A stretch of DNA of 14,392 nucleotides from Clostridiaceae bacterium (lineage in GTDB: Bacteria; Bacillota; Clostridia; Oscillospirales; QAMX01), in NCBI GenBank assembly GCA_016297585.1, contig JAEDGJ010000052.1:1-14392 (forward strand), written 5' to 3'. Under the pieces are notes generated by a model, which worked only from the letters and a program-made list of their open reading frames with translations, was not told where the DNA came from and did no database searches. A program made the position numbers and the translations under genes. Below, piece after piece: positions 6,549 through 12,539 of the stretch. The first letter of the stretch is position 1. Each line of letters opens with the position of its first letter.

Positions 6549-7697
6549 ATGGGCAAGCTTGCGCTTACCGGAGGCGCACCTCTCCGGGATAAAAAATGGC
6601 CCTCGTGGCCCGTTTATGACGGCGCGGAACGCGAAGCGCTCTCCCGTGTGCAGGCCAGCGGCGTTTTCCGCGGCGGAAACGAAGCCCGCGCCTTTGCCGC
6701 CGCCTACGCGGACTTCTGCGGCGCACGCTGCTGCGTCCCCGTCGCCAACGGCACCGTCAGCATCGAGCTGATCCTCCGCGCGCTCGGCATCGGACGCGGC
6801 GACGAGGTGATCCTGCCGCCGTACACGTTCATCGCGTCCTATTCCGCGATCTGCTTTGCGGGCGCGACGCCGGTCTTTGCCGACATCTCCCCCGTCGATT
6901 ACAATCTGGACGCCGCCGCCGTCGAGCGCGTCATCACGCCGCGCACCCGCGCCATCCTCGCCGTCAGCGTCGGCGGACGCCCCGCCGATTACGACGCGCT
7001 GTCCGACGTCGCCCGCCGCCGCGGACTCGCCCTCATCGGCGATGCCGCGCAGGCCGCCGGCGCCCGCTTCAACGGCACCGACATCGCCGCCCTCGGCACC
7101 GCGGCGTCGATCTCCTGCCAGAACTCCAAAAACCTGACCTGCGGCGAGGGCGGCCTCATCACGACGAACGACGAAGCCCTCTGCAACACGCTCACCGCGA
7201 TGCTCTCCGGCGGCGACGCGCAGCATCTCGCGCTCGACTCCGGCATCTCCGAATTCGGCGCGGCCATCCTCTCCTCCCAGCTTACCCGTCTGCCCGCGCA
7301 GATGGAGACCCGCTCGGAAAACGCCGCGTATCTCGACGAGCTGCTGTCCGCGCTCGGCTTTGTCGCTCCCCTGCCTGCCGATCCGCGCGTGACCCGCAAC
7401 GCCTATCACCTCTATTTCGTCCGCGTGCTCGAGGACAAGCTCGGCGTGTCCCGCAACGCCTTCATCCGCGCGGTCGCGGCGGAGGGCGTGCCGATCACGA
7501 CGGGCTACGAGCCGCTGTACACCTTCCCCGGCATCAAGGAGCCGCACGACTGCCCCACGACGGACCGCATCGCGGCGCATGAGGCGTCCTGGATCACCCA
7601 GAACGCGCTGCTCGCCGGACGCGAGGACATGCGCGACATCGCCCGGGCGATGGAAAAGGTATACGACTGCATTGACGAACTGCGGGAGGTAGAATAA
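6549..7697 (+). CDS. DegT/DnrJ/EryC1/StrS-family PLP aminotransferase
   Basis: 382 residues, full length. The N-terminus 'L-A-L-T-G-G-A-P-L-R-D-K-K-W-P-S-W-P' is typical of the subgroup holding inosamine aminotransferases and AHBA synthase. Visible motifs: N67-G-T69, 'G-D-E-V-I-L-P-P-Y-T-F-I-A-S' (84-97), 'T-P-R-T-R-A-I' (130-136), 'G-G-R-P-A-D' (142-147), D165-A-A-Q168 (cofactor ring contact) and N-S-K194-N-L-T with the Schiff-base lysine, followed by 'G-E-G-G-L-I-T-T-N-D'. The C-terminal small domain is present, including 'H-L-Y-F-V-R' near 290. Unlike most relatives it lacks the 'H-N-x-G-R' stretch, and the usual 'N-Y-R-M-S-E-F' reads 'D-S-G-I-S-E-F'. AAGGAG (6535-6540) is 8 bases from the ATG. 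Members transfer an amino group to keto-sugars or keto-cyclitols, usually from glutamate or glutamine. The substrate is unknown. The next gene starts 1 base after the stop. Confidence 0.92.
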   Translation: MGKLALTGGAPLRDKKWPSWPVYDGAEREALSRVQASGVFRGGNEARAFAAAYADFCGARCCVPVANGTVSIELILRALGIGRGDEVILPPYTFIASYSAICFAGATPVFADISPVDYNLDAAAVERVITPRTRAILAVSVGGRPADYDALSDVARRRGLALIGDAAQAAGARFNGTDIAALGTAASISCQNSKNLTCGEGGLITTNDEALCNTLTAMLSGGDAQHLALDSGISEFGAAILSSQLTRLPAQMETRSENAAYLDELLSALGFVAPLPADPRVTRNAYHLYFVRVLEDKLGVSRNAFIRAVAAEGVPITTGYEPLYTFPGIKEPHDCPTTDRIAAHEASWITQNALLAGREDMRDIARAMEKVYDCIDELREVE

Positions 7698-7698
7698 G

Positions 7699-8472
7699 AT
7701 GAGCCTGCTTACTACATTGGACAACGCCTGGGGTACGATCGGACCCCGGATGCAGGAAGGCGGCCGCCTGTTCGCGGCGCACACCGGGATGGCGAACGCG
7801 CTGATCACCTTCTCCGGCACGTCGGCGCTCGAAGCCGCCCTGCGCGCGCTCTGCGCCGGCGACCCGGACGCCGAGGTCATCGTCGCGGCTTACGGCGACC
7901 CCCGCACGGCCTCCGTCGCGGTCGCCGTGGGCGCGAAGGTCGTCTTTGCGGACGTAGACCGCGAGACCGGCGTGCTCTCCCCCGCGTGCGCCGCCGCCGC
8001 GATGACGTCCCACACCCGTGCCGTCATCGCCGAGACCGCGTCCCTCGCCCCCTATGCCGCGCTCGGCACGGAGAAGCTCGTCGCGTGGCTGCCCTGCGGC
8101 CCCGTCGCGCCGGTCTCCGGCGCCTGCGCCGCGGCGGTCTACGATCTCGGCGGCACGAGCCCCGTCAACATCGGCGCAGGCGCGCTGGCCGCGAACGATC
8201 CCGACCTCTTTTCTCAGATGTTTGCCTATCACAACTGCGGCCGTCCGTTCGGCGAGCGCGAGACGCTCTCCTTCGGCTGCGCGATCATCGGCGGCGACCT
8301 GCGCGTCGCGGAATTCCCCTGCGCGCTGCTGCCGGACGCGCTCGCGCATCCCGGCTGCGGTAAGCCCGCCGCGTCCGTGCGCCGTCTGCTGCACCGGATG
8401 CCCGTCTTCGGCGCGCTCCCGGACGACCGGTTCCCGGCCGCCGTGTTTGTGAACACTCGCTCCATCGCATAA
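7699..8472 (+). CDS. Truncated, lysine-less DegT-like paralogue (putative pseudo-aminotransferase)
   Basis: 257 residues against ~380 in the family. The fold-type-I core is recognisable: 'F-S-G-T-S-A-L-E-A-A-L-R-A-L' (38-51) for the NGT motif, 'D-A-E-V-I-V-A-A-Y' (57-65), 'V-G-A-K-V-V-F-A-D-V-D' (77-87), 'S-H-T-R-A-V-I' (104-110), and 'A-Y-H-N-C-G-R-P-F-G' (176-185) with 'D-L-R-V-A-E-F' (200-206) for the HNxGR...NYRMSEF region. The segment that should carry the PLP lysine reads 'G-G-T-S-P-V-N-I-G-A-G-A-L' (151-163) with no lysine, and the DAAQ cofactor aspartate is also missing. The protein ends at the first strand of the small C-terminal domain. The open frame is clean, the start is ATG 7699 with GGAGG at 7685-7689, and spacing to both neighbours is tight, so this looks like a kept gene rather than decay. 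It may pair with the upstream enzyme. That role is inference. Confidence 0.72.
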   Translation: MSLLTTLDNAWGTIGPRMQEGGRLFAAHTGMANALITFSGTSALEAALRALCAGDPDAEVIVAAYGDPRTASVAVAVGAKVVFADVDRETGVLSPACAAAAMTSHTRAVIAETASLAPYAALGTEKLVAWLPCGPVAPVSGACAAAVYDLGGTSPVNIGAGALAANDPDLFSQMFAYHNCGRPFGERETLSFGCAIIGGDLRVAEFPCALLPDALAHPGCGKPAASVRRLLHRMPVFGALPDDRFPAAVFVNTRSIA

Positions 8473-8490
8473 AGGAGGCTGACCCGAGCT

Positions 8491-9777
8491 ATGAAATGCG
8501 GTTTTGCCCAGACCATTATCACGCCCCGTCCCGCCGACGTCTTCCAGGACGGCTACGGCTTCCGTCTCCACGCCGCCGAAGGCGTGCGCGACGAGCTCTA
8601 CGCCAAGGTCTGCGCGATCGAGGACGGCGATTTCCGCTTCGCCATCGTCTCCCTCGACGTCTGCGGCCTGTCCCCCGCGCTCGACCGTGAGGTGCGCGGC
8701 CACATCGCCGCCATCGCCGGACTCTGCCCCGACCGCATCGCGATCTGCGCGACGCATACGCACGCCGGTCCCGCCTGCGGCGTCCTGCGCGACCTGCCGA
8801 TCAACGGCCTCGTCTGGGCGCAGATCGCCGTCCTCGCCGGACGCGCGGCAAAGGAGGCGTTCGAAAAAGCCGTCCCCGGCCGCTTCGCCGCCGCGTTCGG
8901 ACGCGATCTGACCCATCTGCACAACCGCCGCTTCCGCAAGCCGTTCGATCCGCGCGTGCGCACCGCCGTGTTCCTCGACGAGGCGGGAGCCGTGCGCGGC
9001 ATCCTCGCCTCCGCCGCCTGCCACGCCGTCGTCAACACGAGCTACCTGCTCTCCGCGGACTTCCCCGGCTATCTGACGCGCGAGGCGCTTCGCCGCTACG
9101 GCGTTCCGGCGCTCTTTTTACAGGGCGCGGACGGCGACATCAACCCCTATTTCGGCGGCGAGGCCTTCTCCGAGGAAAATCTCGCGCTGCTCGGCGAGGA
9201 ATTTGCCGCCTGCGTGCTCGACGCCGTGCCGTCCTGCTCCCCTGTCGAGGCAAGACCTGCCCGTGCGGCCGTCGTGCGCGGCACGCTGCCGATGCGCGAC
9301 TATCCGGACGAGGACACCCTCGCCGGGAAGCTTGCGGAGCTCGAGGCGCGGTACTATGCCTGCCCCGATTCCCCGACGGACGCGGTACCGCAGCGCATCC
9401 TGCTGCGCGAGCTGCTCTGGACGCGCGACGCGCTTGCGCGGGTGCGCGCAGGAGAGCGCCATCCCACCCTCTCCGTTCCGGCGATGGCGATGACCGCGGG
9501 CGGTCTCGGCTTCGTCTTCTCCCCGTTCGAGCTGCTGACGCTCACGGGACAGAGCATCAACGCCCAGCTCGCCTCGCTCGGCATCCCCGACGCCGCGCGC
9601 TTCGTCGCCGCCTACGCAAACGGCACGAACGGCTACCTCGCGACGGCCTCCGAGCTCCCCTCGGGCGGCTACGAGTTTGAAAGCGCGCCCCAGTGGTACG
9701 GCATCCCGTTCTGTTCGGATAAGACGGAGGGCGCGTACCTCGCGCTGACCGCCGAAGCCGCGGCCGCGCTGAAATAA
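8491..9777 (+). CDS. Neutral/alkaline ceramidase-like metallo-amidase, cytoplasmic
   Basis: 428 residues. It matches the N-terminal catalytic domain of the neutral/alkaline non-lysosomal ceramidase family (Ceramidase_alk), zinc enzymes that cleave an N-acyl amide bond. Zinc ligands known from the Pseudomonas enzyme have clear counterparts: T-H89-T-H91-A-G-P, C-H178-A-V, the Glu of S-P-F-E347-L-L-T, and the Tyr of N-G-T-N-G-Y382-L-A-T. Also conserved are 'S-A-D-F-P-G' (188-193), 'Q-G-A-D-G-D-I-N-P' (211-219) and 'G-G-Y-E...W-Y-G' (392-404). It lacks a signal peptide and the C-terminal immunoglobulin-like domain of secreted ceramidases, so it probably acts inside the cell on a small N-acyl amine rather than on membrane ceramide. 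AGGAGG (8473-8478) begins right at the preceding stop codon, 12 bases before the ATG. Last gene of the operon. Exact substrate unknown. Confidence 0.82.
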   Translation: MKCGFAQTIITPRPADVFQDGYGFRLHAAEGVRDELYAKVCAIEDGDFRFAIVSLDVCGLSPALDREVRGHIAAIAGLCPDRIAICATHTHAGPACGVLRDLPINGLVWAQIAVLAGRAAKEAFEKAVPGRFAAAFGRDLTHLHNRRFRKPFDPRVRTAVFLDEAGAVRGILASAACHAVVNTSYLLSADFPGYLTREALRRYGVPALFLQGADGDINPYFGGEAFSEENLALLGEEFAACVLDAVPSCSPVEARPARAAVVRGTLPMRDYPDEDTLAGKLAELEARYYACPDSPTDAVPQRILLRELLWTRDALARVRAGERHPTLSVPAMAMTAGGLGFVFSPFELLTLTGQSINAQLASLGIPDAARFVAAYANGTNGYLATASELPSGGYEFESAPQWYGIPFCSDKTEGAYLALTAEAAAALK

Positions 9778-9780
9778 ACC

Positions 9781-9809
9781 TTGCAATCTTGTCCGCTCCC
9801 TGTTATAAT
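9781..9809 (+). promoter_or_regulatory. Sigma-A promoter of uxaE
   Basis: TTGCAA (9781-9786), a 17-base gap, then a perfect TATAAT (9804-9809) preceded by TGT, an extended -10. The predicted start is near 9816, about 39 bases before the uxaE ATG. It begins 3 bases after the stop codon of the amidase gene. The -10 box lies in the left arm of the inverted repeat at 9796-9841. Confidence 0.78.
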
Positions 9810-9841
9810 GTAGGCGAAAATGTCTTCATTATAACAGGGAG
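9796..9841 (+). promoter_or_regulatory. Perfect 15-bp inverted repeat spanning the uxaE -10 box and ribosome site
   Basis: CTCCCTGTTATAATG (9796-9810) is repeated exactly in reverse complement as CATTATAACAGGGAG (9827-9841). In RNA the stem continues inward past one U-U mismatch with five more pairs (9812-9816 with 9821-9825, two of them G-U), closing on an AAAA loop (9817-9820). The right arm contains GGGAG of the uxaE ribosome site (GGAGG 9838-9842), and a T-rich run (GGTTTTGTTTT) follows. A transcript reading in from the upstream operon would form this hairpin, either terminating or hiding the ribosome site. A transcript begun at the uxaE promoter would lack the left arm. An operator for a dimeric repressor is the alternative. 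Confidence 0.8.
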
Positions 9842-9854
9842 GTTTTGTTTTCCT

Positions 9855-11264
9855 ATGAATTACAAGCCCTTTGTCACCGGCGGCTGCGTCGATTTCGACA
9901 AATACCGCGTTTATCCGAAATCCGTCCGCACGCTGGACGGCGCGACCTTCTTCATGGCGGACGCGGGGGACGCGGACGTCCTCGTCTGCGTCGGCAAGAG
10001 CGAGATGCCCGGCAAGACCCGCTGCGGCGTCACCGTCTCCCCCTGCGACCATGCCGCGGCGGAGTTCCTGCGCCGCACCTTCCCCTTCACCGCACCCGTG
10101 CCGGTGCTCTCCTCGCCCCGCACCGTCGGCGTCGGCGACCGTCTGGGCATCGCGGGTCCCGGCCACATCCGCGTCTTTGAAAAATACGACGCCCTGCCCG
10201 TCCTCTGCCAGCAGAGCATCCGCGAGCTGAACCTCACCCACCGCACCTACGAGGACGTCCTCGACGCGTCCACCTTCGCCGTCTACCGCGAGGGCTTCGA
10301 GCGCGGCTTCGGCGCGGACGGCGACCATCTCAAAAAGCCCGAGGACGTCGCCTATGCGCTCTCCCTCGGCTTCACGATGATCACCCTCGACTGCTCCGAG
10401 CACATCCGCGGCGACGGCGGCAGCACCGCCTGCCCCGAATGCGAGGCGCGCTACCTCGGGAAGACCTTCGACGTCGGCGAAGGCCAGTCCGTCACCTTCA
10501 CCGCGGACGAGCTTGCAAAGATCGTCTACATCTACGGCGAGGCGATCGACTTCGCGGTCTCCATCTGGGACCAGTTCTTCGCCTCCGGCGAAAACCGCGC
10601 CGATTTCGAGATCTCCATCGACGAAACGGCGACGCCGACGACGCCCCTGCAGCATTTCTTCGTCGCAAACGAGCTGACCCGCCGCGGCGTGAAGATCGCG
10701 ACGATGGCGCCCCGCTTCTGCGGCGAGTTCCAGAAGGGCGTCGACTACATGGGCGACCTCGCCCAGTTCGAACGCGAGATGCACATCCACGCGCAGATCG
10801 CCCGCCACTTCGGCTACAAGATCTCCGTCCACTCCGGCTCCGACAAGTTCTCCGTCTTCCCCTGCGTCGGACGCGAGACGCGCGGCGTCTTCCACGTCAA
10901 GACCGCCGGCACGAACTGGCTCGAGGCGATGCGCGTCGTCGCCGAGCACGACCCGGCGCTCTACCGCGAGATCCACAGGTTCGCGCTCGCGTCGTTTGAC
11001 GAAGCCCGCGCCTACTACCACGTCACGACCGATCTGACAAAGATCCCGGACGTCGACACCCTCTCCGACGCCGAGCTGCCCGCGCTCTTTACGCAGAACG
11101 ACGCGCGCCAGCTCATCCACATCACCTACGGCCTCATCCTCTCCGACGAGCGCTTCCATGACCGCCTCTACGCCTTCTGGCGAGCCCACGCCGAAGAGTA
11201 CGCCGCCGCCGTGGCGTCCCACATCGGCCGCCATCTCGCGCTGCTCGGCGTCGCGGAGCGCTGA
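9855..11264 (+). CDS. uxaE: Tagaturonate epimerase family protein (UxaE)
   Basis: 469 residues, the family's usual length. UxaE interconverts D-tagaturonate and D-fructuronate, joining the galacturonate and glucuronate branches of hexuronate breakdown. Characteristic segments are 'G-F-T-M-I-T-L-D-C-S-E-H-I' (172-184), 'I-Y-G-E-A-I-D-F' (226-233), 'F-E-I-S-I-D-E-T-x-T-P-T-T-P-L-Q-H-F-F-V-A-N-E-L' (251-274), 'A-P-R-F-C-G-E-F-Q-K-G-V-D-Y' (285-298), 'K-I-S-V-H-S-G-S-D-K-F' (322-332), 'F-H-V-K-T-A-G-T-N-W-L-E-A' (346-358) and 'R-Q-L-I-H-I-T-Y-G' (418-426). The conserved His, Asp and Glu residues fit a metal-dependent epimerase. The ATG at 9855 follows GGAGG (9838-9842) with a 12-base gap; the open frame extends back to 9789, but that part is the promoter and hairpin. 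No uronate isomerase, dehydrogenase or KDG kinase gene is in the window. It has its own promoter and terminator. Confidence 0.88.
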   Translation: MNYKPFVTGGCVDFDKYRVYPKSVRTLDGATFFMADAGDADVLVCVGKSEMPGKTRCGVTVSPCDHAAAEFLRRTFPFTAPVPVLSSPRTVGVGDRLGIAGPGHIRVFEKYDALPVLCQQSIRELNLTHRTYEDVLDASTFAVYREGFERGFGADGDHLKKPEDVAYALSLGFTMITLDCSEHIRGDGGSTACPECEARYLGKTFDVGEGQSVTFTADELAKIVYIYGEAIDFAVSIWDQFFASGENRADFEISIDETATPTTPLQHFFVANELTRRGVKIATMAPRFCGEFQKGVDYMGDLAQFEREMHIHAQIARHFGYKISVHSGSDKFSVFPCVGRETRGVFHVKTAGTNWLEAMRVVAEHDPALYREIHRFALASFDEARAYYHVTTDLTKIPDVDTLSDAELPALFTQNDARQLIHITYGLILSDERFHDRLYAFWRAHAEEYAAAVASHIGRHLALLGVAER

Positions 11265-11295
11265 AAAAGACCGGTTTTCCCCATCCCGGACGGCA

Positions 11296-11344
11296 AAATC
11301 CCCCACGCGTCTCTTCTTTCCGGAGGCGCGAGGGGGATTTTTTT
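11296..11344. terminator. Terminator between uxaE and the XRE regulator
   Basis: An 18-pair stem (11296-11313 with 11323-11340; one A-A mismatch, one G-T pair) with a 9-base loop is followed by a T-run to 11344. The left arm starts with an A-run, so it also serves the converging minus-strand gene, whose stop codon (11346-11344) touches the T-run. Confidence 0.88.
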
Positions 11345-11856
11345 CACTGTCCGCGCGGAGGGTCGCCGAAGAGCCTTGCCTCGACGCAGGCCATCATGCG
11401 GTTGTTCTGCCACGCATACGCCGCCGCCGCGGCAAGGGGCGAAAATCCCGCGCACCACGGCGCATCCGCAAGCCACGGCACGACCGCGAGCGCCAGCACC
11501 GCCGCCGCAAGCACGGCAAACAGCGGGATATGCTCCCGCCGCCACTTGCGGATCCAGTACGCGCGCCGCTCGGCAAGGGAAAACGCGCTCTCCCGGACGG
11601 CGGCGACGAGGTTTTCGTCCGCGCGCCGCCGGAACGCCGCGTCCGAGAGCCGCTCGCCGCACAGCAGCTCGTTGACGCTGACGCCAAGCTGCTCCGCGAG
11701 CGGCACGAGCGTCCCGATGTCCGGCATATACGCGCCGGTCTCCCAGCGCGACACCGTCTTGTTCGTCACCCCGAGCCGTTCGCCGAGCTGCTCCTGCGTC
11801 AGTCCCCGTCCGCGCCGCAGCGACGCGATAAACTGTCCCGTTTTCTTCTGATCCAT
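11344..11856 (-). CDS. XRE-family DNA-binding protein with C-terminal membrane segments
   Basis: 170 residues from the ATG at 11856, which has AAGGGAG (11873-11867) 10 bases upstream. The frame is open back to 11979, but that extension has no homology and runs into the rplL terminator. Residues ~7-62 form a Cro/C1-type helix-turn-helix: 'I-A-S-L-R-R-G-R-G-L-T-Q-E-Q-L-G-E-R-L-G-V-T-N-K-T-V-S-R-W-E-T-G' (10-41) is a textbook XRE motif, followed by 'P-D-I-G-T-L-V-P-L-A-E-Q-L-G-V-S-V-N-E-L-L' (45-65). A basic stretch (97-108) leads into two hydrophobic segments (about 110-130 and 136-149). It is thus a probable membrane-bound regulator; such proteins in Firmicutes often sense envelope or antibiotic stress, but the target here is unknown. 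It lies downstream of rplL, separated by a terminator, and no strong promoter of its own is seen. Confidence 0.85.
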   Translation of the reverse strand: MDQKKTGQFIASLRRGRGLTQEQLGERLGVTNKTVSRWETGAYMPDIGTLVPLAEQLGVSVNELLCGERLSDAAFRRRADENLVAAVRESAFSLAERRAYWIRKWRREHIPLFAVLAAAVLALAVVPWLADAPWCAGFSPLAAAAAYAWQNNRMMACVEARLFGDPPRGQ

Positions 11857-11957
11857 CGTCTGCTCTCTCCCTTCTGACGGTTCTATTCTGCCGCAAAACG
11901 CGTGAGAATGCCACCCCACGGACCGCGAATCGCAAAATCTGCCCCTTCGGGGGATGA

Positions 11958-11995
11958 AAACAGCCGCCCCTTTTTGCAAAGGAGCGGCTGTTTTT
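11958..11995 (-). terminator. Terminator of the rplJ-rplL operon
   Basis: A 17-position stem (11958-11974 with 11979-11995, one C-A mismatch) with a 4-base loop lies 20 bases after the rplL stop codon. On the minus strand the right side ends in TTTT. It separates rplL from the XRE gene. A small CCCC-TTCG-GGGG hairpin (11943-11954) follows on the XRE side. Confidence 0.8.
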
Positions 11996-12014
11996 GCAAA
12001 CCGTAAACGGTTTC

Positions 12015-12395
12015 TTACTTGATTTCGACCTTCGCGCCGGCTTCGGTGAGCTTCTTGGCGATGTCGTCGGCCTCTTCCTTGGAGATGTTCTCCTTGATGG
12101 GCTTCGGGCAGTTGTCGACGAGGTCCTTGGCTTCCTTCAGGCCCAGGCCGGTGATCTCACGGATGACCTTGATGACCTGGATCTTGTTGGCGCCGAAGTT
12201 CGCGAGAACGGGGGTGAACTCGGTCTTCTCTTCCGCGGCGGGAGCAGCGGCGGCGGCGGGGGCGGCGGCGACGGCGACAGGAGCGGCGGCGGAAACGCCG
12301 AACTCTTCCTCAAGCGCCTTGACGAGCTCGGAGAGCTCCAGAACGGTTAACGCCTTAACGTCTTCAATCAGCTTCGCAATCTTTTCGCTGGCCAT
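12015..12395 (-). CDS. rplL: 50S ribosomal protein L7/L12
   Basis: 126 residues, normal length. It forms dimers on the C-terminus of L10, making the ribosomal stalk that recruits translation factors. Residues 1-33 are the helical dimerisation domain. Residues 35-54 are the Ala/Pro hinge (16 of 20 are Ala or Pro). Residues 57-126 are the globular domain with the conserved 'K-I-Q-V-I-K-V-I-R-E-I-T-G-L-G-L-K-E-A-K-D-L-V' (71-93), the factor-binding helices. The ATG at 12395 is preceded on the minus strand by GGAGG (12409-12405), a 9-base gap. It lies downstream of rplJ across a 144-base gap and ends before a terminator. Confidence 0.99.
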   Translation of the reverse strand: MASEKIAKLIEDVKALTVLELSELVKALEEEFGVSAAAPVAVAAAPAAAAAPAAEEKTEFTPVLANFGANKIQVIKVIREITGLGLKEAKDLVDNCPKPIKENISKEEADDIAKKLTEAGAKVEIK

Positions 12396-12427
12396 GGTAA
12401 AAATCCTCCATCATATGAAAGTAGCGT

Positions 12428-12467
12428 CGCGGGCATCTTCAAAAAGCAATTTGCTCCGGATGCCGCG
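12428..12467 (-). other. Stem-loop in the rplJ-rplL intergenic gap (12396-12539)
   Basis: GGCATC (12432-12437) pairs with GATGCC (12459-12464), extended by CGC (12428-12430) with GCG (12465-12467) around one bulged base. An inner AGC/GCT stem sits in the loop. No T-run follows, so it is not a terminator. Such gaps in other bacteria contain RNA processing sites that help uncouple L7/L12 output from L10; here that is inference. The rest of the 144-base gap holds the rplL ribosome site and the palindrome CTGCCGGCAG (12530-12539) just after the rplJ stop. Confidence 0.4.
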
Positions 12468-12539
12468 GCAAAAATCGGGGAAACCTCGTCTCCCGCCGGT
12501 CAAAAGCGGCGGAAAACGGCGTGCGGAACCTGCCGGCAG

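Noticed and set aside
6510..7880. Long minus-strand open frame (456 codons) antisense to the aminotransferase gene, and similar ones at 1480-2436, 5323-6513, 7594-9024, 9669-11306 and 13384-14241
   Set aside because: They mirror genes with strong family motifs, have Arg/Gly/Asp-rich low-complexity translations typical of antisense G+C-rich DNA, and lack ribosome sites.
7699..8472. Frameshifted pseudogene reading of the short DegT-like gene
   Set aside because: The missing small domain is not found in another frame before the next gene, and the start, frame and spacing are intact, so truncation by decay is less likely than a kept short protein.
9789..9854. Upstream start for uxaE at 9789
   Set aside because: This part covers the promoter -10 box and the inverted repeat; the family N-terminus begins at ATG 9855 behind the ribosome site.
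9828..9856. Minus-strand promoter using the mirrored TATAAT of the uxaE palindrome
   Set aside because: No -35-like sequence lies at the right distance (ATAGGA only) and no minus-strand gene follows.
11857..11979. N-terminal extension of the XRE regulator
   Set aside because: No homology, reaches into the rplL terminator; helix-turn-helix proteins of this type start a few residues before the motif, as from 11856.
12530..12539. Palindrome CTGCCGGCAG after the rplJ stop as a terminator
   Set aside because: Ten bases with no loop and no T-run; likely chance in G+C-rich sequence.
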